Made by a program: the position numbers and the translations under genes. A stretch of 64,000 bases of DNA. It comes from Luscinia megarhynchos. Lineage: Eukaryota > Chordata > Aves > Passeriformes > Turdidae. Below, piece after piece: positions 26,101-38,574 of this stretch. The DNA is taken from NCBI GenBank assembly GCA_034336665.1, contig CM067568.1, positions 37,056,770 to 37,120,769 on the forward strand, written 5' to 3'. Every line of letters starts with the position of its first letter. Within the stretch, counting starts at the first letter, position 1. The notes under the pieces are model-generated. The model was not told the DNA's origin, did no database searches, and saw only the letters and a program-made list of their open reading frames with translations.

Positions 26101-27445
26101 TAAGTTGTGGCCGGAGTTGCTTTCATCTGTTTAACAGTCTTATAAGGCAAGAATTGCCCATTGTTTCAGGAAGAAAATATTTTTGTCTGCATGACACCAT
26201 TTTAATAAGAATAAAATTTTTAGCATTAAAAAGTGGTTTTTAAAAAAGTTGGTTTGGAGTATTCTACAATCTGCAGAGAGTATTGTTATATTCTGCTATT
26301 TCATTTTCTTAAAGCACTGATTACATGGTGAATGTATCTCCACATTATAGGAAAGATCTGAAGAGCGCTTTATTTTGCAGAAATATATATAGATCCTTTC
26401 AAGTAAATATCAAGTTTTGTTAGGCAAAATTGTGTCTATGGCTATTGGACTGAAAGCAAAAGACAAACTGAAAATCATGGCAGGTCCAAGGAAGTAGTAA
26501 AAATCTGAGGTTTAAAAATAATTCTGCAAGAAAGAGAGGTCAGGCTGATATCCCTCTAACTGCCCTGAAACAAAGTTTTTGAAGTGGTAATGGCAGACTA
26601 CCCCAACACTTCCTGTAAAGAAATTTCCAGGGCAAATGGTGCAAGCACTTCGTTCCACACTCAACATCACAGCAAAGGCTACTCAGAGAGTAACTCGCTC
26701 ATTTTTTTAGAAGATTGCAATTTACTTCAGCAGCCACCATCGGGCTGAAATGTTCTGAGGAATGTAGGCTGATGGGGCTGAAAATGAAGATAGTTGTGAT
26801 TACTTTTTACTATTATTACTTATTAGACTTGCGAGGGAAGAGAATGACAAAAGAGCAGTGGGTTATTGGTATCACTGCCTGTGGGTTATTGTGGGTTGTG
26901 AGAGGTGATAGAGAGCTGTTTGCTGTCACCAAGGAAATGCAGGATAAATTTAGGAGGAGCAATATCATTGCACCTGACCGGGTCAAGGTTATAATGGTGG
27001 TTGTTGGGCATGTGCTGATGCTGTTAAACCTCTATTAGCATGGAAGGGCTTGATCCTATTCTACTGAGAGCTGGAGGAGGTCTCTCATCTTCAATGTGAA
27101 AAGGATCGGGCCCTGACAGTATACCCATGGCAAATATTTCTCTGACACGGGGTTGTCGCCAGATTTTAAACGGAATAACCCCAAATTTTAAAGCCTTTTG
27201 AAAAAAATCGATTTTAATTCACAGAGATTTGGTAAAGACTTTTCGAGAAGTCCTAATGATTGGGGGATGGGGGGTGATAAGAAAAGAGGGGAAAAAAAAA
27301 GAAGAAGGAAGGAATGAGAGGATGGCGCCACTTGAAAACCGTAATTTTGTGGATGTCAGTAGTAAAAGCATCCTTCTCAGGCTGTCCATATGAAACCTGA
27401 ACACAAATAGAAACTTGCCACACGAGCGGGGAAAAGAACCCCTCT
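23104..27445. other. AT-rich intergenic sequence
   Basis: No gene recognised. It contains a (CA)n run at 25953-25971. Confidence 0.5.
25953..25971. repeat. (CA)n microsatellite
   Basis: About nine CA units. Confidence 0.9.
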
Positions 27446-27449
27446 GAGT

Positions 27450-27850
27450 GTGTATTTTTCCCGTTTCAGCAATCTGTAGCCTGCCGGTGAAAGTCTCGGA
27501 CAGCGGCAGGCAGGTGGCGTGGTTAGGTGTCGCCTTTGCTGGGGTGCTTTTGGCAAGCCGCGTTGCAGGGGGGATGCGCTGGGCTGCCCGCCGCTGTCCG
27601 TGCCAGAGTGCTGCCACGGCGGGGCGGGGTGGGCAGCGGAGACTCCCCTCGGGAACCGGCCCAGCCCACGCTCCGCAAACGCCGCTGCCACCGCCGCCCC
27701 GCTTTAAAGCCCTGGGCTCGACCCCGGCCGTGGTTCACCCCCTCCCGCCCCGAGCTTTTCCCGTTCGTAGGCAGAGGGGTCCGGCCCTGGGGCACGCACT
27801 ACTCCCGCCGGCTCCTGAAAGAAAGGGATGCAGCAGGCATCTTCTCCCCT
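27450..27850. other. CpG-rich island
   Basis: GC- and CpG-dense (about 27540-27780), flanked by AT-rich DNA. Overlapping frames on both strands show no domain. Confidence 0.6.
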
Positions 27851-28019
27851 CCGCGTCGCAAAGAATTTCAGCTTGTTTTTTCTTTCCTGCTGTTTCCTAT
27901 TCATTTTCACCCGGGAAACCCAAAGAGTGCTTTGCACTCCAAACCGCCGAGCGATGGGGCGGTAAGGATAACATTCAGGGGTAGAAAAAAAATCAGCTAT
28001 TGCCTGGAGAATATCACTT

Positions 28020-28420
28020 AAAAACTGCTCCGAAATATTCTGCAGCTCTTTAATTGAAGTAAACAAAGTGCAATAAATTCTAACTCAAATATGATTGCAC
28101 TGAGATTAAGCTCTAATTGCTTAAGGCTCAGGTGGAATCTGCAGGCTAAAGCCTATAAGAACAATCTGAATTTCACAATCGTTCTGTCAAAAGCAAAGAG
28201 ATGAGAGCCCACACGCTTCCTAACAAGTCATTTTTAACAGTTACAAGCTCCTTACAAAGACCACACAGGGAGTCTAAGAGATGCAAATCTAATCCCTGGT
28301 CATTCTGCAGGCCTTCAACAAAGATGTACTAAAGCCTAATAGAAAAGAAATCAGTTCTCTGTCACCAGCTCCTACTAAAATCTATTAGAGAAAGTACGGA
28401 TCTTGTATTTACAGCAGTTC
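28020..28420. promoter_or_regulatory. Candidate developmental enhancer
   Basis: Non-repetitive AT-rich block with dense factor-like words: GTAAACAAAG (forkhead), ATGCAAAT directly followed by CTAATCC (POU octamer then bicoid/OTX-type), AACAATC and CACAATCG (SOX-type) and CTAATTG (homeobox). It adjoins a CpG island. Function is inferred from motif density only. Confidence 0.3.
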
Positions 28421-28654
28421 CTTTTAAAGGTTAAGGACAAGTACATATAAAAGGTATAATTTTTAAAATGTGAAATATTTAATGAAATCCATCATCTGCT
28501 CTCTTTTATTCCTGAAGATGCTTTGGTATTTAGTTTTTATTCATTGAGCAAAAGAATTATCCATCCCTTTGTTCTTTGAAATATTAGCAACAGATTTTTT
28601 TTCTTTTAATGTTAGTCATTTGGACGAGTGCCGTTTTGGGATATTTTGGAGGGG

Positions 28655-28702
28655 GTGGTTTTTTGGGGTTTTTTTTGTTGTCCCCCCCCCTCCCCCCCCC
28701 GG
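28655..28702. repeat. G/T-rich run followed by C-run
   Basis: GGTTTTTTGGGGTTTTTTTTG at about 28658 is followed by two runs of C (28682-28690 and 28692-28700). Confidence 0.8.
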
Positions 28703-29105
28703 TTCCCTCATTTAAAAACCCGTACAGGGACCTTAAAGCAGCGGTTAGTATCTTTTCAAAATACCTTGGAATATCTCCATCCCATCGATAGTTTGATCAT
28801 TGTCCAGGAATGAATATTTAAATCAAACTAATATGTAAGTAAAGAAGAATAAAAAGTCCATTTGCACTTTGGCAAACGATACACAGAAATAGCCAGCTTT
28901 TTCTGAGGACCCTCTGATAAGTTTTGGGTTTAATGACCTTTTTTTCCACTCATAACCCTCTGTATACTGAATTAACCCTATATCCCAGCAAATCTCACCG
29001 TGATTTAAGTTCAGCTCTCTATTGTACGTTTGAATAACTCAACACGAAAATAAACGCTTTTCTACACGAAGACACTCTTGCTAAGACCCATCTACGCACA
29101 CCTTA

Positions 29106-29151
29106 GTGTAAATGCATACACCATGATTTTGCAGAAGGTCTGCATTTACAC
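29106..29151. repeat. Perfect 11-bp inverted repeat (hairpin)
   Basis: GTGTAAATGCA (29106-29116) and TGCATTTACAC (29141-29151) are exact reverse complements with a 24-nt spacer. No mature-miRNA identity is recognised. Confidence 0.7.
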
Positions 29152-29424
29152 GGTACACACGCATACCGCACTGCTTGTAATACAGCAACACACACATTGT
29201 AGCACTACTAATTTTTAGGTCACTTCTGTTCCTAAAACGTTCGCCTGTTCCTTTTGCCAAAGCGCAGTGGACATGGGGGTGGGAGTAGTTCTTAAATTAC
29301 AACTGGAATATGAGACTGTGTAAACAAGCAATGCTTCTGGGGGTAACATGTGTCTTTATAGTTCGGGTGTGTTACCGATCTGGATAAAGTTTTGACCCCC
29401 GATATATTGCTGTATCTTGGTCAA

Positions 29425-29459
29425 GCACACACACACACGCACACACATACATACACGCA
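29425..29459. repeat. (CA)n microsatellite, imperfect
   Basis: CACACACACACACGCACACACATACATACACGC-type run, broken by CG and TA steps. Confidence 0.9.
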
Positions 29460-29839
29460 GGAAGAACTAGACTGTTCTTTAGGAATTACGTAAAAAAGGT
29501 AATCGTATTGGAGTCGTTTCCCTGTTCGGCTGAGAGCTCTGGAATTTTTTTCCCAGGTGACGAGAAATTCGGCACTATTCAACTGGGTGGCTTGAGGAGA
29601 GGAGAAAAACACGTGGGGCCAAAATCTACTCCTGGCTCCCCACGATCATCACATATATTTTGGTGGGACTAGTCGCATGAATAAAACCATCGGTGTTTGT
29701 GCTGGGAAATAACTTTTCCTAAGGCGAGTTGGTCCTTTTTATTTCTCCTTTTTCTCACCCCATACCCATTTCCCCATACCGCGGTCTTCGTGAGTGAATC
29801 AGCTCCAGCCACTGGGCAGGGGGAAAACAGCTCTCCTTC

Positions 29840-30540
29840 GGAAAGAGCGGCGACCGCCAAGCCCTGCTTGGGCAGAGCAGGTGGTAATCCCTGCCGAGCG
29901 GCGCGCAGCGCTGCGGCTCGGAGCCCCGCGGCTCGCCGGCTCCTAGGGCCCCTTCCTTCTAGAAACTGGCCAGCAGCTTCCCCCCTCGACCAAATTTCTG
30001 TCAGGAGTGTGAACCAGCCCGGAGGAGCTCCCTGTCCCCGATGCTCGGCTGGTCATGGGAAGGGTCCCACGAATGATCAGTGCCCAGCCTGTTTTGTTTT
30101 TGGTTTTGGTTTGTTTTTTTTTGGAAGAGGGATAGGACAGAACATGTTTGTCACTGTGAAACCTCGGGGAGGACGCTCTTCAGAGCACCGAGCGCAGCCT
30201 TTCGGGGCCTCCAGCACCTGGTCCCTTTCCGGGCCGTCTGGCCCGAGCCCTAATTAGGGCTCAGACCTAAAGAGCCGGCGCGGAGGGAGGAGTGTGGGTC
30301 TTTCTTGGCGGGCTGGGGTAAGCAAAGTAAAAATGCAAGTGGAGAAAAGTTTCCCGACTCGTTCTTGCACGGGAGAAGGAGGGGTTGCAGGTCGCGGGGA
30401 ACGGAGTGAGATGAAGGGGCTGGGTGAGCAGCGGGTCCCGGAGCTGTGTCCGGAGCTGCCCCTCCCGCGCATCCTGCGAGCGGGAGAGCGCCGGGCCCGC
30501 CGCGCCCCGGGACAAATCCACCTGTCATCCTCGTCAGTGT
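29840..30540. other. CpG-rich island pair
   Basis: GC- and CpG-rich at 29840-30060 and 30150-30520, split by a T/G-rich run near 30090-30125. No recognisable coding domain. Confidence 0.55.
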
Positions 30541-30829
30541 GTGCGTGGTTTGCAAGTCAGTAATAACAGTTTATGCCTCTTGTAGGGCTAATTCAGATTT
30601 CTACGACATTGCCTTATTTATTCAAATATTTATTTATTTACCATAAACCACCCCCCCCCCCACCCTATCCGCCCTTCCCGACAGCTGATTTGGTCTTTTA
30701 AAGTGGAAGAGAATAAAACAGTGTGGCAGAGAGGGTGGGAGCCCGGAAAAGCAGGACTGCTGTGACTGGGACGGGAACGCTATTTAACTATGAGAAACAA
30801 GTGCCTGCCTTCAAAATCCAAGCAGAGAA

Positions 30830-31450
30830 CAGGGCGAAGGGTCGGGCCGGGCCAGGCAGCTGCCTGCAACTCCGGCGCGCTGTCAGCGGTGCGCACCGCC
30901 GCAAAACCACGTAAATGAGGGAAATGGGAAATGCCGATTAATTCACTGTGCGCGGGGCTGGGAGCGCCTGCATTCCGCCTTTGGGCACCCACAGGCGAAC
31001 CTCGGCTTCCTTGCCCGTTCTTATCAGGCAGGATAATTATGGTGGAGGACGCGCAGGCCTCCTGGCTTTCTCCTGGCTTCGGTACTTGAGGAATAAGAAA
31101 AAATGCTCTAAAGCAAGAAGAGGCGGGGAAGTGCGGTGCCTGCTTGGAGTAGGGATGGCTGCGGGAGGGGTGGGGGAACGAGGCGAGAGAGGGGCTCTGC
31201 CCTCCCTGATGCCATATCGCCCCCAAAGCTTTGCAGTCTGATTTTGTGCATCCTTTTCCCCACCCTCTCAGCAGGACACGTCGTGGCTCTCGACGGCCAC
31301 GACCGCGGGAGAATCTCGGTTTGCTTCGGCACCCGCGGGCGGGTGCGTGTGCTGCCCTGGGTCCCGGCTCTGGCGGATGGGGCTCCTCCCGAGTAGAGCC
31401 GGCTTTGGTGGCGGGCTCTGGGCTCGGCGGGAGGTGGCTCTTCTTAAGAA
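30830..31450. other. CpG-rich island
   Basis: CpG-dense single-copy DNA. The 240-codon minus frame over it is low-complexity Arg/Pro/Ser-rich with no domain and is not called. Confidence 0.55.
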
Positions 31451-32100
31451 CCCCTGCACCTGTCCCTCCTCTGGGCCTTATTTTAAAAAAATAAATTACC
31501 ATTTTCTAGGGATCATTTACCCGGTGAATTTCTGATTAAATTACTGTTAACCTTAAGAGATTTATAGGAAATCAACAGGCTTTTTCAATCACCGTTTTTA
31601 CTTGGTGGGCTTTTGTTTTGCGTGTATGTTTGTGTGTGCGTGTTTTCCACCGGGACTCTCTCTGGAGGTCAAAACCTTGCTTTCTAAAGCAATTAAGGAA
31701 TATTTTTTAAAATTAAATAAATAATACGTCCTGATTAATACCATCATGTAAAAAATGGTCTGCAGCAGGAAGAAAATATTTGGTGCTTGTCTGTAGATTC
31801 TCTCACCTACCACCTACTCTGAATGCGTCCTGTATCTTACAGCGTGTCCGGCTCTCATGATTGCAAATAGGCCTGTTTTCAAATGGAAATAGGACTTCCA
31901 AACTGATTATGTGTATTGAATCGGAATCACTCGCTAGATCCTCTTGTATAAAATGTATTGAAAAAACCATGATGGTTGCACAGCTCTGAAACTGGCTCCT
32001 TCTCATCTCAGGGAGGTCGATCTATTTTGCAACTTTTTGCCATTTGTGAATGTTTCAGCAAGATAATTACGCTACCATTGTGGAAAGGCGATGCACTGAC
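31451..32100. other. AT-rich single-copy block between CpG islands
   Basis: No gene or repeat seen. AT-rich with several TTAAT and AATAAATAA words. Confidence 0.45.
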
Positions 32101-32107
32101 AGAAACA

Positions 32108-32370
32108 TACACACACACACACACACTCCCCCTGCACACACACGCACGCAGCCACCACCGCGGAGCCTACTCTGTGCGCAGCCCACGCCGTGCCCAGACT
32201 GCCACGACAAGAACACGCCCGGCCTCCCCACGGCAGCGCAGCTCCAGCGCCTCGCCACCGCCACGCACAGCCTCCCCGTGACACCGAGCGCAAAACACAC
32301 CATCCACCAGCACCCTCCCGAGCGCCGCAGCACAGCGCGGCTCCCAGGTCTGGGTTCCGCCTCACGAGCC
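32108..32370. other. (AC)n repeat and CpG-rich C-strand-biased patch
   Basis: An (AC)n run at 32108-32126 leads into GC-rich sequence in which the plus strand is strongly C-rich and G-poor. Confidence 0.55.
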
Positions 32371-32379
32371 ACTATTTAA

Positions 32380-32600
32380 AGACAGCCAGACTGTGTATGT
32401 ATGTGTGTCCATGGAAAAGTCAGAGCCAGGGAGCAGCAGCTATTGCTCACGCACTGAAGAATGGGGACAAACTCCATGCAAAGGTTTCCTCTATTGATAT
32501 GTAATGAGAGCTTTAAACCCTGTCATATCTCCCGAAGAATATCCATTCGAATTCAAAACAGTAATTAAAAAGTGATAACAGAAAAGGAGGATCTGGATCG
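32380..32600. promoter_or_regulatory. Candidate conserved element between CpG islands
   Basis: Non-repetitive, AT-rich, with ATTGATATGTAATGAG and CAGTAATTAAAAAG words, sharply bounded by CpG-rich DNA on both sides. Function is inferred only. Confidence 0.2.
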
Positions 32601-33850
32601 AGCAGAAAGCGGACAGCTTCCCTGGCCCTGGGGAGAAAAGTCGGCGGCGGGAAGAAGGGTTCCCCGTCGCGCCCCCCGTGGGGGGAGGGAAGAAGCCCTG
32701 CACGTCCGCGCTGCCCCGCTCCCACCCACCCGCGTCCCTCCTCTGCTCACCCAAACTTTCTCAGGTGCTTCCTCGGGAATTGCCTTCCCCCACCTAAACG
32801 AACCAAACGAAACCCGGGTTGGGATGGGGTGGGGGTGCCCAGTCCTGCGTGCCTGGCGGAGACCCCGCGGCCGGGCTGGCCGGACAGACAGCCTCCGGGG
32901 CCGCCTCTCCGTCGGGCACCGCGAAGGCAGCGGTGGCCCGGTACCACCCAGCAGAGTCCCTCGAAAGTGGCTGCCACAGGAAACTCCTGGCAGCGCAGGA
33001 GATAGCAGTGCTGGGACCTATCCTCTGTCCTTGCCGCACTCGCACAGTACCTTTGCGAAGACGTAAATTCTTCCGCCGCATCCCGTCCTCGATCAGTTTT
33101 GGGTTACCGTGGAGGTGTCACGCACTTCCCTGCCATTTACCCCGCTAGGCAAGTGTGGTGTGTGTTTCAGTGACGGGTGCCTGAGCCCCATGCCACTCGC
33201 CCTAGCTATGGCAAGGCGCCATAAGCGGTCAACACCTTTTCGGGGCGATTGGGAGCAGCGCTTGGGCGAAAGTCAAAGGGGTTCCTGGCCCGACGTTTGC
33301 AGCCCTCCCGCCTGGGCATCGCCCCCGGTGCCAAGGACGAGAGGGGCGGTGGGTGCGCACAGCTGGGTCTGCCCGACAGCACCTGCAGCCTGGCAGCCTG
33401 GCAGTGCAGGCACAGCCTGCCATCGTCGGCATTAACAGAATACAGAGGGACACAATCGCTGCTCTCGGCCGGCTGTAGCCCCCGGGAGAGGAACCCCGCT
33501 GGGTTGCAGCCGACTCCCGAGGGCAGCAAAGCTCCGGGACTGTGTGGGAGCCTGTCCTCGGCAAGCGAGGGACCTCGCGGCCGGGATGCAGAGCCCACTG
33601 CCAAAGGGCCCTCGACGGGGAACCGAGCCCTGAGCGCCGGCGGCAGCTGTGGCCGTGCTGGGCACTCCTGGCGGGCGGCGCGGACAGAGGGGACACGCGG
33701 CGGGGCCCCGCTGGGCTCCACGCGGGGCTCGGGGGAAGCCGGCCCGGCTCGGGCGCTGCGGCTCCTTCCCAGAGGCCGGGCAGCCGCCCCGTGGGCCCAG
33801 GCGGAAAGTTGCGGGAGGGTCTCCGCGCTGTTAAATTAAGAGCGGAGGGG
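32600..33850. other. Large CpG-rich island, 7-9 kb downstream of NKX2-1
   Basis: The largest repeat-poor GC-rich stretch outside the gene. Frames on both strands have no recognisable domain. It could be the promoter of a non-coding RNA (mammals have antisense and neighbouring lncRNAs at this locus) or a Polycomb target. Confidence 0.6.
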
Positions 33851-33970
33851 ACACACAGGCTGGCGGGCAGTGCTTCTTCAAAGTAAGAGTTTTCCTGCCC
33901 GCCTCTGCTCCCCAGACTCCACGGTTACTGCCGTGCACATCAGCTCCTGGATACACCTATCAGACCTACA

Positions 33971-34024
33971 CGTCTATAATATATAATCGATACACATTTC
34001 TAAGACAAAATGTGTATATAGACG
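33971..34024. repeat. Bulged inverted repeat
   Basis: CGTCTATA pairs with TATAGACG and TACACATTT pairs with AAATGTGTA, nested around an 8-nt loop, with a 12-nt bulge on the left arm. Confidence 0.6.
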
Positions 34025-37000
34025 CGTGCGTGTAGACTAAGCTCCTCTCCGGCCACCCATGTATGTTTTTTTCTCTCTGAAGTGAACTAATGCAGATAGA
34101 GGTGCAGAGGACCAGCTCCGAGCACCCTATTTTGCAGTAGCGAGAGTGCGTTTGTTAAATAACGCCCAGTATAAGAGCAAAAGCAGGGACCAAGAAGGTG
34201 GTGAAGTTAAAGATAATATTCTAAGAGCTTCTTTGAGAAGCAGCAGCACCGAAAACAAAAAGTTTAACGAACAAATGCAGCGAGAGGAACTTCGAAAAAA
34301 TGGTGTCCTAGAGTCACATTATTAGGTCGGTAACACGCTGAAATTATTCAGCCACTTCAGTAACACCTTTGATATGAAGCAAAAAAGTCTGCTCCCCTGC
34401 ATCCCAGGTGTCCGTAAATTTGTCGCCTTCTAGCGCGTTATTACTTGCCCAAATGTGCTTGATCGAGGAGAACTCCGGTGAAATCCACCAGAACAAATGG
34501 AAGTGACGATCTCATACTTTGTTTAGTTTTCTAAGCAATGCAACTATCCTTTTATTCAAAACGAAGGAAAAAACCCAAACAAAACAAAAAAACCCCCACA
34601 ACCTAATCACAAATCCAAACACACAAAGCCCTCTTTCCTCCCAAAAATCCCACAAACCAACCCACCTCGTGTACGTGCACTTTATTATTTTCTTGTACAC
34701 TTTAGGAGCCCCCGTATTGATGAAGCGCTACTCAGAATGATATGGGGAGTTCTCATTGAATCAATTCAATAAGTAATGTGCGTTCACTAAAACCTGCCAT
34801 GTTAATCCACATGCTAAAGCACAACATACAAAGTAATTTCAAATTACTCCAAAAGTCCCACTGTATTAAGTGAATAGAAATGTTTTTGAGAAAAGAGTTA
34901 TCATCTCATTCAGATATAATTGCTGGCATGAGTTATGGAGCTAGCCAGCAAAAACAGATCTAAGTATCTTGGAAAATATTTTTAGAATATGCATTTTCAA
35001 TCTTTTCCTGTTTCTATACGCCAGCTCAGGACAGTAGATTTACATTACTTTTGGATGTAATGTATTCGGCCATTTGTAAATTAGTTTTCCTTCTTAATCT
35101 ATATCATGGTTAAAAAAAAAAACCAAACCAATTTCCATCTTTGCCCTCCCTCTAACAAAAATCTTTACATCAAAGATTAAATGTCATATGTTACATTTTC
35201 ATCTATAGGTTTCCCTAGAATTTTTCTGTGTAGTAAGTTGTTTTAAGCTTCAAAACGAATTTCGGTTTCTTTTTACATCAATACATCTTACACACCATCT
35301 TATTTACAAGGCTGACCAGAAGCCTTTGAGAGAAAGACATAGGATATAGAAAACTTTGACCTTACCTGCTCCCTAATGTGCTTGCAGCCAGAAAAGACAG
35401 GGGGGGAAAGAAGTAATTTCATATTATTCATCATTTTGCCAGGGACAGTCGTCTCTCTACCTCATAGGAGCAGCCGCACTGGGTCAGATGTCTGTACACA
35501 TTTGATACATATAAACAGTATTATCATTAACTTAGAGTTTTGAGGGTTCCCCCCCCTCGATGGGGATCATGAGAGGAACAGCGGGTCTGAGAGAGAAAAA
35601 AAAAAATTCTCAGCTTTGCTCCCGACCCGGCTATGAAAGGACTTAAATTCTTCAGAAGTCACTCAGTCTTTAACTCTAGATCCCCTTTGTAAAGGCTAAA
35701 GGCAGCGGTCAGAAAAGTTGAACGGGGGCTGCTTTCCCAGCGAGGCCCCCTTACCTGCGCTGCGCTACAAAACTCCTAAAATACTTGTTTTTCCCTCCCC
35801 TCCCAGCCGTGGCAACTTCTCTTGGTGTCATCTCAGAGCTGTCTCAGATTACATTGTTTGGGATCTGAACTTTCAACACCGTCTTAAGGCCCTGCACTGC
35901 CTTTTGAACCTAGATGCAGGCAATGTACTTTTAGATCCGCTCGCCATGCTTTGCCTCTCCGTGGGTACAGTGACACTGCACCGCGCCCGCCCGCTGCTGC
36001 CGGGGCCACAGCAGAGCTCGGGGCAAGCCCTGCGGCCCCCGGCTCCCCTGAGCCCTTCCTCCCGAGCACCCCCTTTGCTAAAGGACTGCTGTGAAACAAA
36101 CCAACAAAGCCAATAACGCACAGATCTTTTTGATATTAAGCAGCCCATATGAGGAAGACTTTTGCTGTTATTGCTGTTGTGGCCGTAGTAGTGATCTGGT
36201 TTTGTTAGGGTTTGGGATTTTTTTGTTTTGGGTTTGTGTTTCGTTTGGGGTTCAGTTTGAGGTTGTTTTGTTGTTGTTGTTGTTTTGGTTTTTCTTTTTT
36301 CTTCTCCCCCCCACCCCCTTTTTTTTTTCTTTTTTCCCACAGCCTGCTGTGCCACTTCACGCACACTTCATGGAACTTAAGAATGAACTCCTATTTACAG
36401 CAGGAAAAAAGTGCCCTCCGCGATTCTCCTAGACTTACAAGCAGTGCCAGGCAATGGGGGAGTGGGAGGGAATAGCCGTTCTTCAGTAGATCCTTTTATC
36501 TCTCAAAATACGGGGTACCCACGGTCTAGCGTGGATAAAGCAGTTATATTGGGAAACGCGCATCTCTTCCATCATTTCAGATTTGAATCATGCTGCCCCT
36601 CCCCTTTGTCATCCCTTTATTCAAGTTCTGCATTGATTACCGGGAGACTGGAAATCAGCATATTGGAAGAAGCAGGAGTTTAGACGGAGCAACATATTTT
36701 AATTTCAATTTAAAAAAACTATACAGTAACTAAGTTTTCATGAGTGTTTTCAAGGGAGGCTGGAGACTAAACTGTATTTACACCCCGCCTCCAAGTATCT
36801 TCATACTATTCAAGGCATAACTAGCTTACTAAAAAAATATTATAAAAGGCAGTATTACAATGTCATAAAAAACTCTATAAAATTGTTAAAGAGCAATTTG
36901 TTTGCATTTCTCCTGATTGATATGTAAATACAGTTTGAACTGTGTTTGCTCGGTCTCTAGTGCTTAATAAAGAGATGAATTCACCTTTCTGTGGAACAAG

Positions 37001-38078
37001 TAAACAGACTTTAAACTAAGCCGACATCAGACAAAGTGGAAACGAGTTTATTTAATCGAAACTAAATCTAGTTTAAGAAAGATAAGTCAGTGTACATAAT
37101 AATCCATTACAGTAATTACACTCACCACCAAATATGTGTTTATGAGGTTGTCGAGACACAGTAAAATTACTTTTTTCCCCCCGAAGTCTATAATGAAAAG
37201 TCACTGACTGGATCTCTATTAAACATGCTAACTCCAATATTCGGGGGCTGTAAGCCTTTCGGTGCTACTCACTTTTGAACGTTCCTGGGTTTGAAAGAAC
37301 GCACATTAATTACGTATGGAGAGGAAACGTTGAGTTAACCGGAGCACTTTCCCCTCTGTCTTGCGTATAAACTCCGGGAGAAACTAACCCTAACTAAAAA
37401 AAAATCCTTAAAGTTAACACTGCTCCTGCTTTCTCTGCGGAAGCTGGCAACTCTGCACCACGGACCAGGAATCCCCAGCACTTTCTTCTTTTAGCAGGAA
37501 TAACAGCACTAAGCTCCAGGCACTCTGCCGCCCCCCCACCCATCCCCCTGCCGTGCTTAACACCATGCTATAGATCTAAAATGAATATTCTGCGTAGAAG
37601 AAAAATAAACAAACAAAAAGAAACCTGAATAATCTTTGGGTTAGTTAAGAATGTCGCTGTATAAATCAGGACATAACCTAAAGAATGAAAGGTCTCGAAA
37701 TTCCTGTTGACACACGTGATGTCCTTCAGTTAGAAATAAGGGGGAGGGGGTCAGAAAGAATCCGATACTTTTTTTTTCTTCCGTGTACTTCCCTTTTTCT
37801 CCATCCAGACTAGCACTTGGTGTCCGACTAACATGGGCTATCTTGTATAAATAAAGAACTGGAGCTTTCAAAAGCTGCTACTTAAAATTGGAGGTTGGGT
37901 TATTTCCATCCCAGGCAACCTGTTTTCTTTCACTTCAAAAATATGATTATTTCGTAACACCTCTGTAATTCAGAGTTGTATCAATGACTGCGATCGCTTT
38001 CTATGGATTCGGGAAAAAAAAAACGAAACCGAGCAACAGATGCAAAGGAAAACAAGCTACGAGGTCTTTTAGAGTGGG

Positions 38079-38079
<1 letters not shown>

Positions 38080-38112
<33 letters not shown>
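38080..38112. repeat. Poly-T run of 33
   Basis: Uninterrupted T-run. No target duplication or retrotransposon body was noticed beside it. Confidence 0.95.
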
Positions 38113-38113
<1 letters not shown>

Positions 38114-38574
38114 TTACACTTAAAAAAAGGCGATATTTGGAACCTGAAAAATAGAGAATTACAGGGATTTCGGACTCGTCAGATACGAGTTCTTTAGCTT
38201 CATATGCTTTGTATATTTACAGAAATGTTGGCATCCAACCGCCTTTCATCACCGATAATCTTTACCTTCCTACCAAACGCCCCTCTGTGTCTCAGCCCGG
38301 CGCGCACCTCTGCGCACCGCCCACGTGCGCGCACGCACTTTCTCCTCATCTCCTTCTTTACAAACTTCCCAAATGGCTGCACAAAATAACCCCCAACAAA
38401 CAAACAAACCAACCTCCCTTAGAAAAACAAAGCGACACGAAAAACAGCATCCAAACCAACCAGCCGAAGCCCGTGTGTGTTCCACCCAGCCGCAGCCTGC
38501 GGCTGACCTCCGCCTGAGCAGCAGTGTGGGCTCTGCAGGAGAACCTGCATCGCCGTGTGCGGGAGTGTGGGGTT

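Noticed and set aside
30780..31502. 240-codon minus reading frame
   Set aside because: Low-complexity Arg/Pro/Ser sequence over a CpG island, overlapped by open frames on the other strand.
33206..33839. Overlapping 155-196-codon frames on both strands
   Set aside because: CpG-island effect: several frames are open at once and none has a domain.
1..34000. Search for MBIP or SFTA3-like exons downstream of NKX2-1
   Set aside because: No recognisable exon was seen. Short exons could be missed without alignment.
38080..38112. 33-T run as the tail of a minus-strand retrocopy
   Set aside because: No recognisable retrocopy body or target duplication beside it.
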